Source of the DNA: Flavobacterium sp. UBA6135
Lineage (GTDB): Bacteria > Bacteroidota > Bacteroidia > Flavobacteriales > Flavobacteriaceae
DNA: 64,000 bases
Direction: 5' to 3'
Assembly (NCBI RefSeq): GCF_002428305.1
Contig: NZ_DIVJ01000005.1
Location: 1 to 64,000 of the forward strand
Both the position numbers and the translations under genes were made by a program. Shown here piece by piece: positions 24,276 to 31,620 of this stretch (within the stretch, counting starts at the first letter, position 1; the number at the start of each line of letters is the position of its first letter). The notes beneath the pieces were generated by a model. The model saw nothing but the letters and a program-made list of their open reading frames with translations, did no database searches and had not been told where the DNA came from.

Positions 24276-24473
24276 ATGCGTACAGGTACAGTAAAATTTT
24301 TCAATGAGTCTAAAGGTTACGGATTCATCACAGATGAAGAAACCGGAAAAGACATCTTCGTTCACGCAACCGGAATTAAAGCTGAAGAGCTTAAAGAAGG
24401 TGACAGAGTTCATTACGAAGAAGAAGAAGGTAGAAAAGGTAAAGTAGCAGCTCAAGTAGCTGTGATCGAATAA
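24276..24473 (+). CDS. CspA-family cold-shock protein
   Basis: A 65-aa cold-shock domain protein, an RNA chaperone that binds single-stranded nucleic acid. It has the RNP1 motif KGYGFI (residues 14-19) and the RNP2 motif DIFVHAT (about 26-32), and the usual opening GTVKFFNESKGYGFI. The protein is a single domain of typical length. It has its own promoter element and a strong terminator. Several csp paralogues normally exist in such genomes, so I give no specific symbol. Confidence 0.96.
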   Translation: MRTGTVKFFNESKGYGFITDEETGKDIFVHATGIKAEELKEGDRVHYEEEEGRKGKVAAQVAVIE

Positions 24474-24505
24474 TATATATTATTTAGATTACCGAATGAA
24501 TGGTT

Positions 24506-24536
24506 AACGTCTCGATTGCTCGAGACGTTTTTTTTA
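24506..24536 (+). terminator. Intrinsic terminator after the csp gene
   Basis: The strong stem AACGTCTCGA/TCGAGACGTT is followed by T8. Confidence 0.85.
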
Positions 24537-24689
24537 TTTTAAAGAACACGGATTAAAATAATTAGAAAAATCTAAAAAATATTTTTTGGGGTTCAGGCTT
24601 TCCACTTCATACCCTAACACAATTTGTGCTTCAGTAAAAATTCTGCTAACTTTACAACTTATTGCCTAGTAAACAGAACCCAACTTTCC

Positions 24690-25193
24690 ATGAACTACCA
24701 ATTCAGAAAAGCCACCACCACCGATGCTCCACAAATCTGGACCATCTTACAAAATGCCATTCTTCGTAGAAAAGCCGACGGCAGCAACCAATGGCAAGAC
24801 GGTTATCCCAACCCACAAATCATTCAACAAGACATTGAAAAAGAAATTGGTTATGTACTCACCGATGGAGAAATTATTGTGGGTTATTCTGCCGTTTTAA
24901 TCAATGACGAACCGGAATATGATAACTTGCAAGGCGAATGGTTGACTACAAGTGATTTTGTTGTTTTTCATCGTGTGGCGATTGCTCAAAACTATATCGG
25001 TCAAAACTTGTCTAAAAAAATGATAGATTTTATTGAAGAATTTGCTTTGGCCAACAACATCCACAGCTTGAAAGCCGATACCAACCACGATAATTATGCC
25101 ATGATGAACATCTTTGAAAAATCAGGTTTTGTGTTTTGTGGCATTGTGCATTTCAGAGGAAGTCCGAGACGAGCATATGAGAAGGTGTTGTAA
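24690..25193 (+). CDS. GNAT-family N-acetyltransferase
   Basis: A 167-aa acetyltransferase-fold protein. The start is the ATG at 24690 (MNYQFRKATTTDAPQIWTIL); a longer upstream frame from 24624 gives no family match. The acetyl-CoA-binding region is VVFHRVAIAQNYIGQNLSKKM (about 90-110) and the final strands contain LKADTNHDNYAMMNIFEKSGF, a typical GNAT motif B. The substrate is not predictable. It is a single gene between two AT-rich intergenic stretches. Moderate similarity to RimI-like proteins is all I can see. Confidence 0.9.
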   Translation: MNYQFRKATTTDAPQIWTILQNAILRRKADGSNQWQDGYPNPQIIQQDIEKEIGYVLTDGEIIVGYSAVLINDEPEYDNLQGEWLTTSDFVVFHRVAIAQNYIGQNLSKKMIDFIEEFALANNIHSLKADTNHDNYAMMNIFEKSGFVFCGIVHFRGSPRRAYEKVL

Positions 25194-25311
25194 GTTGTCT
25201 GTTATCGGTTGTCTGTTGTATCGGTTGTCGCTTGCAGTTAACTGTTTATCTTGCCTCTTTCTTCTTTCTTCTATTCTCTATTTTCTATTTTCTTATCAAC
25301 ATTAACATTCG
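25194..25311. repeat. Short direct repeats and pyrimidine-rich tract
   Basis: Just after the GNAT stop, GTTGTCTGTT and TATCGGTTGTC each occur twice (25194-25230). A run of TTCTTCT/CTATTTTCTATTTTC words follows, to about 25308. No gene and no clear hairpin. Confidence 0.5.
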
Positions 25312-25351
25312 TTCGTTTCTGCAAACAGCAACAATCCACTAACTTTACCAC

Positions 25352-26617
25352 ATGTATGCTTTAGTAGATTGTAACAATTTTTATGCTTCGTGCGAACGTG
25401 TTTTCCAACCGCAACTGAATGGAAAACCCATTGTTATTTTGTCTAACAACGACGGTTGCATCATCTCCCGCAGCGACGAAGCCAAAGCGTTAGGCATCCC
25501 GATGGGAGCACCTGAATTCAAAATACGCGACGAACTCAAACAAAAAAATATCACCGTTTTTTCTTCCAACTATGCGTTGTATGGCGATTTGAGTAGTCGA
25601 GTAATGGCAATTTTAGGCCAATTCACACCCAATATAGAAGTGTATAGCATCGATGAAGCCTTTCTAAACTTTGACGGCATGACCATTCCGGATTATCAAC
25701 ACTACGGTTTAGATATGAAAAAGCGAACGATGAAATGGTTGAGTATTCCGGTTTCTGTTGGCTTCGCTCCTACCAAAGCATTGGCAAAAGTAGCCAACAA
25801 AATTGCCCGAAAATTTCCAAAACAAACCTTGGGAAGTTATGTAATCGACACCGAAGAGAAGCGGATCAAAGGTTTAAAATGGACCAAAATTGAAGACGTT
25901 TGGGGTATCGGTTTTCGGTTAACAAAAAAAATGAAGGCACAAAATATTCATACCGCTTACGATTTTACCTTACCACACAACGAAGCATTTATTAAAAAAG
26001 AAATGGGTGTGGTGGGCAACCGCTTGCGATCGGAATTATTAGGTCAATCCGTCTTAGAACTCGAGGAACCAAAAGACCGAAAAAACATTGCCATCACCCG
26101 AAGTTTCGAAGGCAACATCACCACATTTACCGAGATGAAAGAACGCGTTTCTACATTCGCTACCGTTTGTGCGGAGAAACTTCGCAAACAAAAATCCTGT
26201 TGCTATGGCGTGATTTTATATTTGCGAAAAGACAAATACAAAGTCGATAAACCGAAATATAATTTTTATAAAATGGAAACCTTGCCTTTTGCGAGTAATT
26301 CCGGTATTACCATCAGTGCAATAGCTGTAAAAATGTTGAAAGAAATTTTTGAAGAAGGCGAAATTTACAAAAAAGCAGGAGTGATTGTCACGCAAATTAT
26401 TCCGCAAGATCAAAAACAATTTAACTTGTTTGAAGAAGAAAATCCGAAACACCAAAAAATCATGGAAGTGATGGATGCCTTTCACAAGAAAACCGGCGAA
26501 CGCAAAATACGATTGGGCAATCAGGATTTGCAACGCACTTGGAAAATGAAACAGAATTTACTTTCACCAAAATACACGACGGACATCCGCGATATTTTTA
26601 AAGTAAATTGTCACTAA
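25352..26617 (+). CDS. umuC: Y-family DNA polymerase, UmuC-like
   Basis: Translesion DNA polymerase of the Pol V catalytic-subunit type, 421 aa. The first catalytic Asp is in MYALVDCNNFYASCERVF, with the steric-gate region following. The second acidic pair is in YSIDEAFLNF (around residue 103). The little-finger domain follows, and DQKQFNLFEEE near residue 355 looks like a beta-clamp-binding motif (QxxLF-like). umuD follows 53 bp downstream on the same strand, the reverse of the E. coli umuDC order. It is expected to work with the cleaved UmuD' in SOS-type mutagenesis. No LexA box could be recognised. Confidence 0.95.
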   Translation: MYALVDCNNFYASCERVFQPQLNGKPIVILSNNDGCIISRSDEAKALGIPMGAPEFKIRDELKQKNITVFSSNYALYGDLSSRVMAILGQFTPNIEVYSIDEAFLNFDGMTIPDYQHYGLDMKKRTMKWLSIPVSVGFAPTKALAKVANKIARKFPKQTLGSYVIDTEEKRIKGLKWTKIEDVWGIGFRLTKKMKAQNIHTAYDFTLPHNEAFIKKEMGVVGNRLRSELLGQSVLELEEPKDRKNIAITRSFEGNITTFTEMKERVSTFATVCAEKLRKQKSCCYGVILYLRKDKYKVDKPKYNFYKMETLPFASNSGITISAIAVKMLKEIFEEGEIYKKAGVIVTQIIPQDQKQFNLFEEENPKHQKIMEVMDAFHKKTGERKIRLGNQDLQRTWKMKQNLLSPKYTTDIRDIFKVNCH

Positions 26618-26626
26618 TCCTTTATT

Positions 26627-26660
26627 TTGCGAACTTTGTGACGTCTTAGCAAACTTTGCA
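26627..26660. repeat. Short repeat of the GCGAACTTTG family
   Basis: TTGCGAACTTTG and AGCAAACTTTGCA are spaced about 20 bp apart between umuC and umuD. The words are the complement of the repeat upstream of bioD (61935-61966). Confidence 0.5.
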
Positions 26661-26670
26661 GTTAAAAAAT

Positions 26671-27102
26671 ATGTCAAAAAATAAACTTACTTTTTTTCGT
26701 CCTGATTTGGACAATCCAATTGAACTTCCGTTTATAACAGCAGGAATCAAAGCCGGTTTTCCATCTCCTGCAGCCGATTTTGATGAAACAAAAATCAGTT
26801 TGGATGCCGTTTTGGTCAAGAATCGTGAAGCTACTTTTTATGCGAAAGCTTCTGGCACCTCCATGACCGGAGCCGGAATAGACGATGGTGACATTTTAGT
26901 CATTGACCGAAGTTTAGAACCCCGAAAGAACAAAGTAGCTGTATGCTTATTGGATGGTGAATTTACTGTAAAACGAATCAAAGTAAGCAAAGAAGAAATG
27001 TTTTTGATGCCGGAAAATAAAGCTTTTGAACCCATCAAAATCACAGATGAAAATCAGTTAATCATTTGGGGAATTGTGACGTATGTGGTGAAAAAAATAT
27101 AG
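26671..27102 (+). CDS. umuD: UmuD-like self-cleaving protein (S24 peptidase)
   Basis: A 143-aa UmuD homologue. It should autocleave at Ala28-Gly29 in KAGFPSPAADF, the same context as the Cys-Gly site of E. coli UmuD. The Ser-Lys dyad is Ser64 (SGTSMTG) and Lys101 (FTVKRIK). I start at the ATG at 26671; the frame is open further upstream to 26656 without family similarity. Cleavage to UmuD' would activate the polymerase encoded by the preceding umuC. RecA-dependent cleavage is expected from family knowledge and cannot be seen in the sequence. Confidence 0.95.
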   Translation: MSKNKLTFFRPDLDNPIELPFITAGIKAGFPSPAADFDETKISLDAVLVKNREATFYAKASGTSMTGAGIDDGDILVIDRSLEPRKNKVAVCLLDGEFTVKRIKVSKEEMFLMPENKAFEPIKITDENQLIIWGIVTYVVKKI

Positions 27103-27258
27103 TAGAAAAGTAAAAATTTTACGCTTGAATGGAATAATTCAAAATTCAGCTTACATGAGAAATAAAACAAAAAACTTCTAAATTGTTAACTAGTGTAAAT
27201 TGTCAGCAAAAAGCGTAATGCTTTAGATAAAAACTAAGAGAGTGTTTATAAAATCTTT

Positions 27259-27467
27259 TATCTTTTAACCCGTTGGGTGTAATTAAATTTTCAAATAATT
27301 TTACCACTAATTCACCAATTTTTTTGACTAATTATTCGATTAAATTCGAATTTTCATCAAAGATGAACAAATTATTGCATTTACTAAATTTATAATTTGT
27401 GAATTCGTGGCAAAAATATCCAGAATACTATTGAATTAAATAATTACACCCAACGGGTATCTTTTAA
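27259..27467. mobile_element. MITE-like non-coding element with 17-bp TIRs and 10-bp target duplication
   Basis: A 189-bp AT-rich segment (27269-27457) is bounded by perfect 17-bp terminal inverted repeats CCCGTTGGGTGTAATTA (27269-27285 and 27441-27457). It is flanked directly by a perfect 10-bp direct repeat TATCTTTTAA (27259-27268 and 27458-27467). A further internal inverted pair is CCACTAATTCAC with GTGAATTCGTGG. There is no open reading frame and no transposase in the window. The flanks 27103-27258 hold nothing I can name. Confidence 0.8.
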
Positions 27468-27474
27468 TTTTCAA

Positions 27475-28032
27475 CTAAATACTCTCATCAATCATTTTAA
27501 TAGCTTCCATAAAATCAATTCCTTTAACTTCTTCAAAAAAATCAATTTCATTCTCATGAGGAAGAAAATCAGAAATGATGCGTACAATGAAATCTTGAGG
27601 TTTTTTTAAAAACATAAAGGTATAATCTTCCATGTTAATTATGGTTTGATTAGACAAATCGGTTGTTCTTACAAATTTATCCGAAGTAATTGAGGCTAAA
27701 CTTGGAAGTTTTGTTTTGGGTTCATCAACAATTGATGCACCATTTTCAAACAATCCTCCTTCATAACCATACAATGAAGAATTTGTAATTTCAATCGGTT
27801 TTCCAAAGCCTAAATGTATCGGTAATTTACTTTCTTTACCAACAATAGCAGCAAACCCTATTAAAACACAAACATCGCTTTGTGGTAATTGCATCAATGC
27901 TTTGGCAGTACTTTCTCTTCCAATGCCAGAAATTACAACTTCATAATCATGCTTTAAATTTGATATACGAGACAATGCACTGAGTACTTTCTCTTGTTCT
28001 ATTTTCATTGGAGTCAGGATGAGGACATTCAT
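27475..28032 (-). CDS. Nucleoside phosphorylase/nucleosidase-like protein
   Basis: A 185-aa protein of the PNP/MTAN-like superfamily. It keeps the opening strand NVLILTPMKIEQEKVLSAL, the glycine-rich SGIGRESTAKAL and the VLIGFAAIVGKES loop, with NMEDYTFMFL in the place of the usual substrate-binding NME motif. The length is shorter than the typical 230-250 aa, so this may be a reduced or specialised member. I start at the ATG at 28032; the ORF could extend to a TTG at 28041. It sits just beside the MITE-like element, whose right end is 8 bp from its stop. Substrate unknown. Confidence 0.75.
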   Translation of the reverse strand: MNVLILTPMKIEQEKVLSALSRISNLKHDYEVVISGIGRESTAKALMQLPQSDVCVLIGFAAIVGKESKLPIHLGFGKPIEITNSSLYGYEGGLFENGASIVDEPKTKLPSLASITSDKFVRTTDLSNQTIINMEDYTFMFLKKPQDFIVRIISDFLPHENEIDFFEEVKGIDFMEAIKMIDESI

Positions 28033-28251
28033 TATATTCAATTGATTTTAGGAAGTTCATTAAATAAAAAGTGTGGCTTAAAATAAACGAAATACAAATA
28101 TTATATTTAATAATTGATTTATCGATTGATTTCATTTTTAATCATTTATAGGATAAAATGAGTCTTTAACTTGTACTTTCTAAAACAGTAATTTACTAAA
28201 CTTTCGTAATTATTAACCCAACAATACAAATACCGTACAAATTTAAAAACA

Positions 28252-28294
28252 AAAAATCCTTAACTAGCTTATTTAAAACTGATTAAGGATTTTT
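28252..28294 (-). terminator. Terminator downstream of tRNA-Leu
   Basis: The stem AAAAATCCTTAA/TTAAGGATTTTT starts 5 bp after the tRNA 3' end on the minus strand and gives a T-run. Confidence 0.75.
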
Positions 28295-28298
28295 AAAG

Positions 28299-28378
28299 TA
28301 CCCGGAGTGGGAATCGAACCCACACACCTAAGTACACGAGTTTGAGTCGTGCGCGTCTACCAATTCCGCCATCCGGGC
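28299..28378 (-). tRNA. tRNA-Leu (anticodon CAA)
   Basis: The minus strand folds as a class II tRNA. The acceptor stem GCCCGGA pairs with TCCGGGT (one G-T), followed by discriminator A; CCA is not encoded. The anticodon stem is CACGA/TCGTG with loop CTCAAAC, so the anticodon is CAA (28342-28344), reading UUG. The variable arm is 11 nt and the T-arm is GTGGG TTCGATT CCCAC. Confidence 0.96.
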
Positions 28379-28475
28379 ATAAGGATGCTTATTTGTGGGT
28401 GCAAATGTAAATAATTTTTTGACATACTTTCAAGAAAAATGTGCAAAAATTGCTTTACAAGTTGATTTTTATTTC

Positions 28476-28483
28476 TAAATTTG
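28476..28483 (+). promoter_or_regulatory. -7 element (TAAATTTG) of prs
   Basis: A perfect TAnnTTTG match, with a TTG at 28450-28452 that gives a 23-bp spacer. The prs leader would be about 115 nt. Confidence 0.5.
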
Positions 28484-28605
28484 CACCTCGTTTCGGCGAC
28501 ACACAACTAACTAACTACACCCGAGGCGTTTACATATGTTTTGTTTTAGTAGAATTCTGAAGCCGAATTGTATGGAGCGTAGCGGAGTAATAACAACGAA
28601 TTAAA

Positions 28606-29547
28606 ATGTCACACAACGAACCGGAAGCAAAGATATTTGCTTGTTCACAAAGTGTCTATCTAGCGGAACAAATAGCTAAAAACTATGGCATTCCACTAGG
28701 TAAAGTTACGTTCTCACATTATAGTGATGGCGAATTTCAACCTTCTTATGAAGAGTCAATTCGTGGATTACGGGTTTTTATTGTTTGTTCCACTTTTCCA
28801 AGTGCAGATAATTTAATGGAGTTATTATTGATGATTGATGCTGCAAAAAGAGCATCAGCCCGACATATTACTCCGGTTATTCCTTACTTTGGATGGGCAA
28901 GACAAGACAGAAAAGACAAACCAAGAGTGCCAATAGGTGCAAAATTAGTAGCCAAATTATTGGAAACTGCCGGAGCTACCCGAATCATGACCATGGATTT
29001 ACATGCTGATCAAATTCAAGGTTTCTTTGAAAAACCGGTTGACCATTTGTTTGCTTCCACCATTTTCTTGCCTTATGTAAAAAGTTTGAATTTGGAGAAT
29101 TTGACAATCGCTTCACCGGACATGGGTGGTTCCAAAAGAGCTTATGCCTATTCTAAATTTTTAGAATCGGATGTGGTAATCTGTTACAAACAACGAAAAG
29201 TAGCCAACGTGATTGATACTATGGAGTTGATTGGCGAAGTAAAAGGCAGAAACGTAATTTTGGTAGATGACATGATTGACACCGGAGGAACATTAGCAAA
29301 AGCAGCTGACCTAATGATTGAAAAAGGAGCTTTAAGTGTTCGTGCCATTTGTACGCATGCTATTTTATCAGGTGATGCGTATGAAAAAATTGAAAAATCG
29401 CAATTGAGCGAATTGATAGTAACCGATTCTATTCCTTTAAAGAAAGAATCCAACAAAATAAGAGTGGTGAGTTGTGCTCCACTTTTTGCAGAAGTAATGC
29501 ACATGGTGCAACACAACAATTCCATTAGTGGAAAATTTTTAATGTAA
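28606..29547 (+). CDS. prs: Ribose-phosphate pyrophosphokinase
   Basis: Makes PRPP from ribose-5-phosphate and ATP for purine, pyrimidine, NAD, His and Trp synthesis. The 313-aa protein shows the ATP/PRPP loops VIPYFGWARQDRKDKPR, MTMDLHADQIQGFFEKPVDH, SPDMGGSKRAYAY and the PRPP-binding VILVDDMIDTGGT. Length and motifs are those of class I enzymes. It has its own promoter and a leader of about 115 nt containing a short CCTCG/CGAGG pairing. rplY follows after 110 bp, a pairing often seen in bacteria. Confidence 0.98.
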   Translation: MSHNEPEAKIFACSQSVYLAEQIAKNYGIPLGKVTFSHYSDGEFQPSYEESIRGLRVFIVCSTFPSADNLMELLLMIDAAKRASARHITPVIPYFGWARQDRKDKPRVPIGAKLVAKLLETAGATRIMTMDLHADQIQGFFEKPVDHLFASTIFLPYVKSLNLENLTIASPDMGGSKRAYAYSKFLESDVVICYKQRKVANVIDTMELIGEVKGRNVILVDDMIDTGGTLAKAADLMIEKGALSVRAICTHAILSGDAYEKIEKSQLSELIVTDSIPLKKESNKIRVVSCAPLFAEVMHMVQHNNSISGKFLM

Positions 29548-29550
29548 AAG

Positions 29551-29620
29551 CAGTAGGCTATAAGCAATAAGCCACCCTAATTACTTTAAAATTCGGCATA
29601 AAGCCTAAAGCTTATTGCCC
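29551..29620. repeat. Palindrome of AATAAGC words between prs and rplY
   Basis: GCAATAAGC (29564-29572) pairs with GCTTATTGC (29610-29618). The flanking words TAGGCTATAAGC and GGCATAAAGCCTA extend the imperfect stem. The style is like the palindromes at 689-785 and 21994-22134 but the words differ. Confidence 0.55.
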
Positions 29621-29657
29621 AAAGCAAAGAATTATTATTAACTATATATTATTTACA

Positions 29658-30266
29658 ATGAAATCGATTACGATTAAAGGATCAGAAAGAGAAAGCGTAG
29701 GCAAAAAGGCAACGAAGGCCGTACGTGATGCTGGAATGGTTCCTTGCGTTATTTACGGAGGAGATCAACCAGTACATTTTACTGCAGAAGAAAAAGCATT
29801 TAAAAACTTGGTTTACACTCCAAACGCACACACAGTAGTGATTGAATTGGAAAATGGTAAAAAAGCAGATGCTATTCTTCAAGACATTCAGGTACACCCG
29901 GTGTCTGACAAAATTTTACACGTTGACTTTTACCAATTAAAAGACGACAAAGAAATCACTATGGAAATCCCTGTTAAAGTTACAGGTACTTCTCCAGGTG
30001 TTCTTGCCGGTGGTGTATTACGTTTAAACCAACGTCGTTTAAAAGTAAAAGCATTACCAAAAAACCTTCCTGATTTTGTAGAAGCTAACATCTCTGAATT
30101 AGAAATGGGTAATAAATTATATGTAACTAAATTGGTTACTAATAATTTCAAATTAATACACCCTGACAACACTGTTGTGGCTCAGGTGAGAATCTCTCGT
30201 GCAGCTATGAAAGCCGCTCAAGAAGCTGCAAAAGCAGAAAAAGGTGGAGCAAAAAAGAAAAAATAA
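29658..30266 (+). CDS. rplY: 50S ribosomal protein L25 (CTC form)
   Basis: A 202-aa L25/general-stress protein Ctc, which binds 5S rRNA. The N-terminal L25 domain contains SERESVGKKATKAVRDAGMV and PCVIYGG, and LQDIQVHPVSDKILHVDFYQ is typical. The C-terminal TL5-like beta domain includes PVKVTGTSPGVLAGGVLRLN. The tail is Ala/Lys-rich (AKAEKGGAKKKK), consistent with RNA contact. It lies downstream of prs and has a terminator 20 bp after the stop. Confidence 0.97.
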   Translation: MKSITIKGSERESVGKKATKAVRDAGMVPCVIYGGDQPVHFTAEEKAFKNLVYTPNAHTVVIELENGKKADAILQDIQVHPVSDKILHVDFYQLKDDKEITMEIPVKVTGTSPGVLAGGVLRLNQRRLKVKALPKNLPDFVEANISELEMGNKLYVTKLVTNNFKLIHPDNTVVAQVRISRAAMKAAQEAAKAEKGGAKKKK

Positions 30267-30285
30267 TTTCATTTTTAGCAATACA

Positions 30286-30317
30286 AAAAGCATCGGTTTA
30301 CGCCGGTGCTTTTTTTA
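30286..30317 (+). terminator. Intrinsic terminator after rplY
   Basis: The hairpin AAAGCATCGG/CCGGTGCTTT is followed by T7. Confidence 0.8.
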
Positions 30318-30378
30318 TGTTATTCATTTCCATTTTTAAAGCTGATAAACTAAATAAAGCTGACAATAGAAACTTTTG

Positions 30379-30386
30379 TACTTTTG
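30379..30386 (+). promoter_or_regulatory. -7 element (TACTTTTG) just before pth
   Basis: A perfect TAnnTTTG match that ends 4 bp before the ATG at 30391. If used, it gives a leaderless mRNA, or the true start is the later ATG at 30448. Confidence 0.5.
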
Positions 30387-30390
30387 CATC

Positions 30391-31014
30391 ATGAGCAATT
30401 GGATTACCTCTTTTTTTAAACCTACTAAACCCGCTACACCATCGGATATGAAAAAATTCTTAATTGTTGGACTAGGAAACATCGGTGCCGACTACGTAAA
30501 TACACGCCATAATATAGGTTTTAAAATTGTTGAATTTTTAGCCAAAAAAGAACTCGTCCCTTTTGAAATCGTAAAACTGGGTGAAATTGCACAATTCAAA
30601 ACAAAAGGCAGAACCATTTTACTTCTTAAGCCTAACACCTACATGAATCTAAGTGGAAAAGCAGTTCATTATTGGATGGAAAAAGAAAATATAGCTAAAG
30701 AAAATGTTTTGATAATTACTGACGACTTGAATTTGAGTTTTGGAACGATCCGAATTAAAGCTAAAGGTAGCGACGGCGGACACAATGGTTTAAAAAGCAT
30801 TCAAAGTATTCTCGGCACTACCGAATATCCTCGATTTCGTTTTGGAATCAGTGATGCCTTCAAAAAAGGAAGACAAGTAGATTATGTTTTAGGAGAATGG
30901 GACGAACAAGAAAAAAATCTTTTACCGGAACGCTTAACTATTGCGTCAGATGTAATAACTTCTTTTGTATTATCAGGATTACAAAATACAATGAATGATT
31001 TTAATGGAAGATAA
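30391..31014 (+). CDS. pth: Peptidyl-tRNA hydrolase
   Basis: Pth cleaves peptidyl-tRNA dropped from ribosomes. The core starts at KKFLIVGLGNIGADYVNTRHNIGF with the catalytic His in TRHNIGF, followed by LLLKPNTYMNLSGKAV and SDGGHNGLKSI with the Asp/His contacts. Two starts are possible: the ATG at 30391, which adds 19 residues (MSNWITSFFKPTKPATPSD) resembling the extension of other flavobacterial Pth proteins, or the ATG at 30448, which matches the family core start (188 aa). A promoter-like element lies 4 bp before the first. I report the longer form with reservation. Confidence 0.93.
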   Translation: MSNWITSFFKPTKPATPSDMKKFLIVGLGNIGADYVNTRHNIGFKIVEFLAKKELVPFEIVKLGEIAQFKTKGRTILLLKPNTYMNLSGKAVHYWMEKENIAKENVLIITDDLNLSFGTIRIKAKGSDGGHNGLKSIQSILGTTEYPRFRFGISDAFKKGRQVDYVLGEWDEQEKNLLPERLTIASDVITSFVLSGLQNTMNDFNGR

Positions 31015-31052
31015 ACGGCATCACTTTTGACTAGGTTTAAAAAAATAGCATC

Positions 31053-31568
31053 ATGAAAAAACTAGTATTTACTACTTTACTGCTTAGTCTTTTAAGTTGC
31101 AAAAGCTCAAATTTCGGCATCATTGAAAATAAAATAAAAATGGTTGGAAACTGTCCGGAAGACGGAACGTGTAATCTTGTCCTTTTTAAAAATAAAAAAC
31201 TAAAAATCCTAACCGACGATTTAGGCAGCTTATACTTTTCATTAGCGGATAATAATGACACTCATGTTTTTCATTACCAATACCAACGAAACGTACCGGA
31301 AGAAGTTCAAGACGGCCACCATATTGAAGAAGTATATTGGGAAATTAATACTGAAGTAATCAACTTAACAATTGAAAATGAAGCACTACAACAAACAAAA
31401 ATGATTTTTGGAAGACATTGCTATTGTAAAGGTCAAGCCGGATTCTTTAAAGTAAGCTCAGGTTCACTTCAAATTATAAAAGCAACATCCGGTTATGAAG
31501 TGAGGAGTCATTTCAATATAAAAGAAGTACCACAAATTATCGATACAATTACCGGGATAGTGCAATAA
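31053..31568 (+). CDS. Putative lipoprotein, unknown function
   Basis: A 171-aa protein with a lipoprotein signal (MKKLVFTTLLLSLLSCKSSN, Cys16). The mature part is beta-rich and has a Cys pair in RHCYCKGQAGFFKV near residue 130, plus a lone Cys pair in NCPEDGTCNLVLF near residue 36. Four conserved-looking Cys residues suggest disulfides in the periplasm. I recognise no family. It follows pth by 38 bp and may share its transcript. A bidirectional terminator separates it from the convergent metalloprotease gene. Confidence 0.75.
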   Translation: MKKLVFTTLLLSLLSCKSSNFGIIENKIKMVGNCPEDGTCNLVLFKNKKLKILTDDLGSLYFSLADNNDTHVFHYQYQRNVPEEVQDGHHIEEVYWEINTEVINLTIENEALQQTKMIFGRHCYCKGQAGFFKVSSGSLQIIKATSGYEVRSHFNIKEVPQIIDTITGIVQ

Positions 31569-31605
31569 AAAAAGGGTTGAAATTAAAAACTTCAACCCTT
31601 TTACT
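31567..31605. terminator. Bidirectional terminator
   Basis: The stem AAAAGGGTTGAA/TTCAACCCTTTT lies between the convergent lipoprotein and metalloprotease genes. Confidence 0.8.
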
Positions 31606-31620
31606 TTTATAAAATTGGAA

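Noticed and set aside
27103..27474. Remnant transposase gene beside the TIR element
   Set aside because: No open frame of useful length and no transposase motif in any frame. The element is non-coding.
28489..28605. Riboswitch in the prs leader
   Set aside because: The leader has one short CCTCG/CGAGG pairing only, with no known aptamer pattern.
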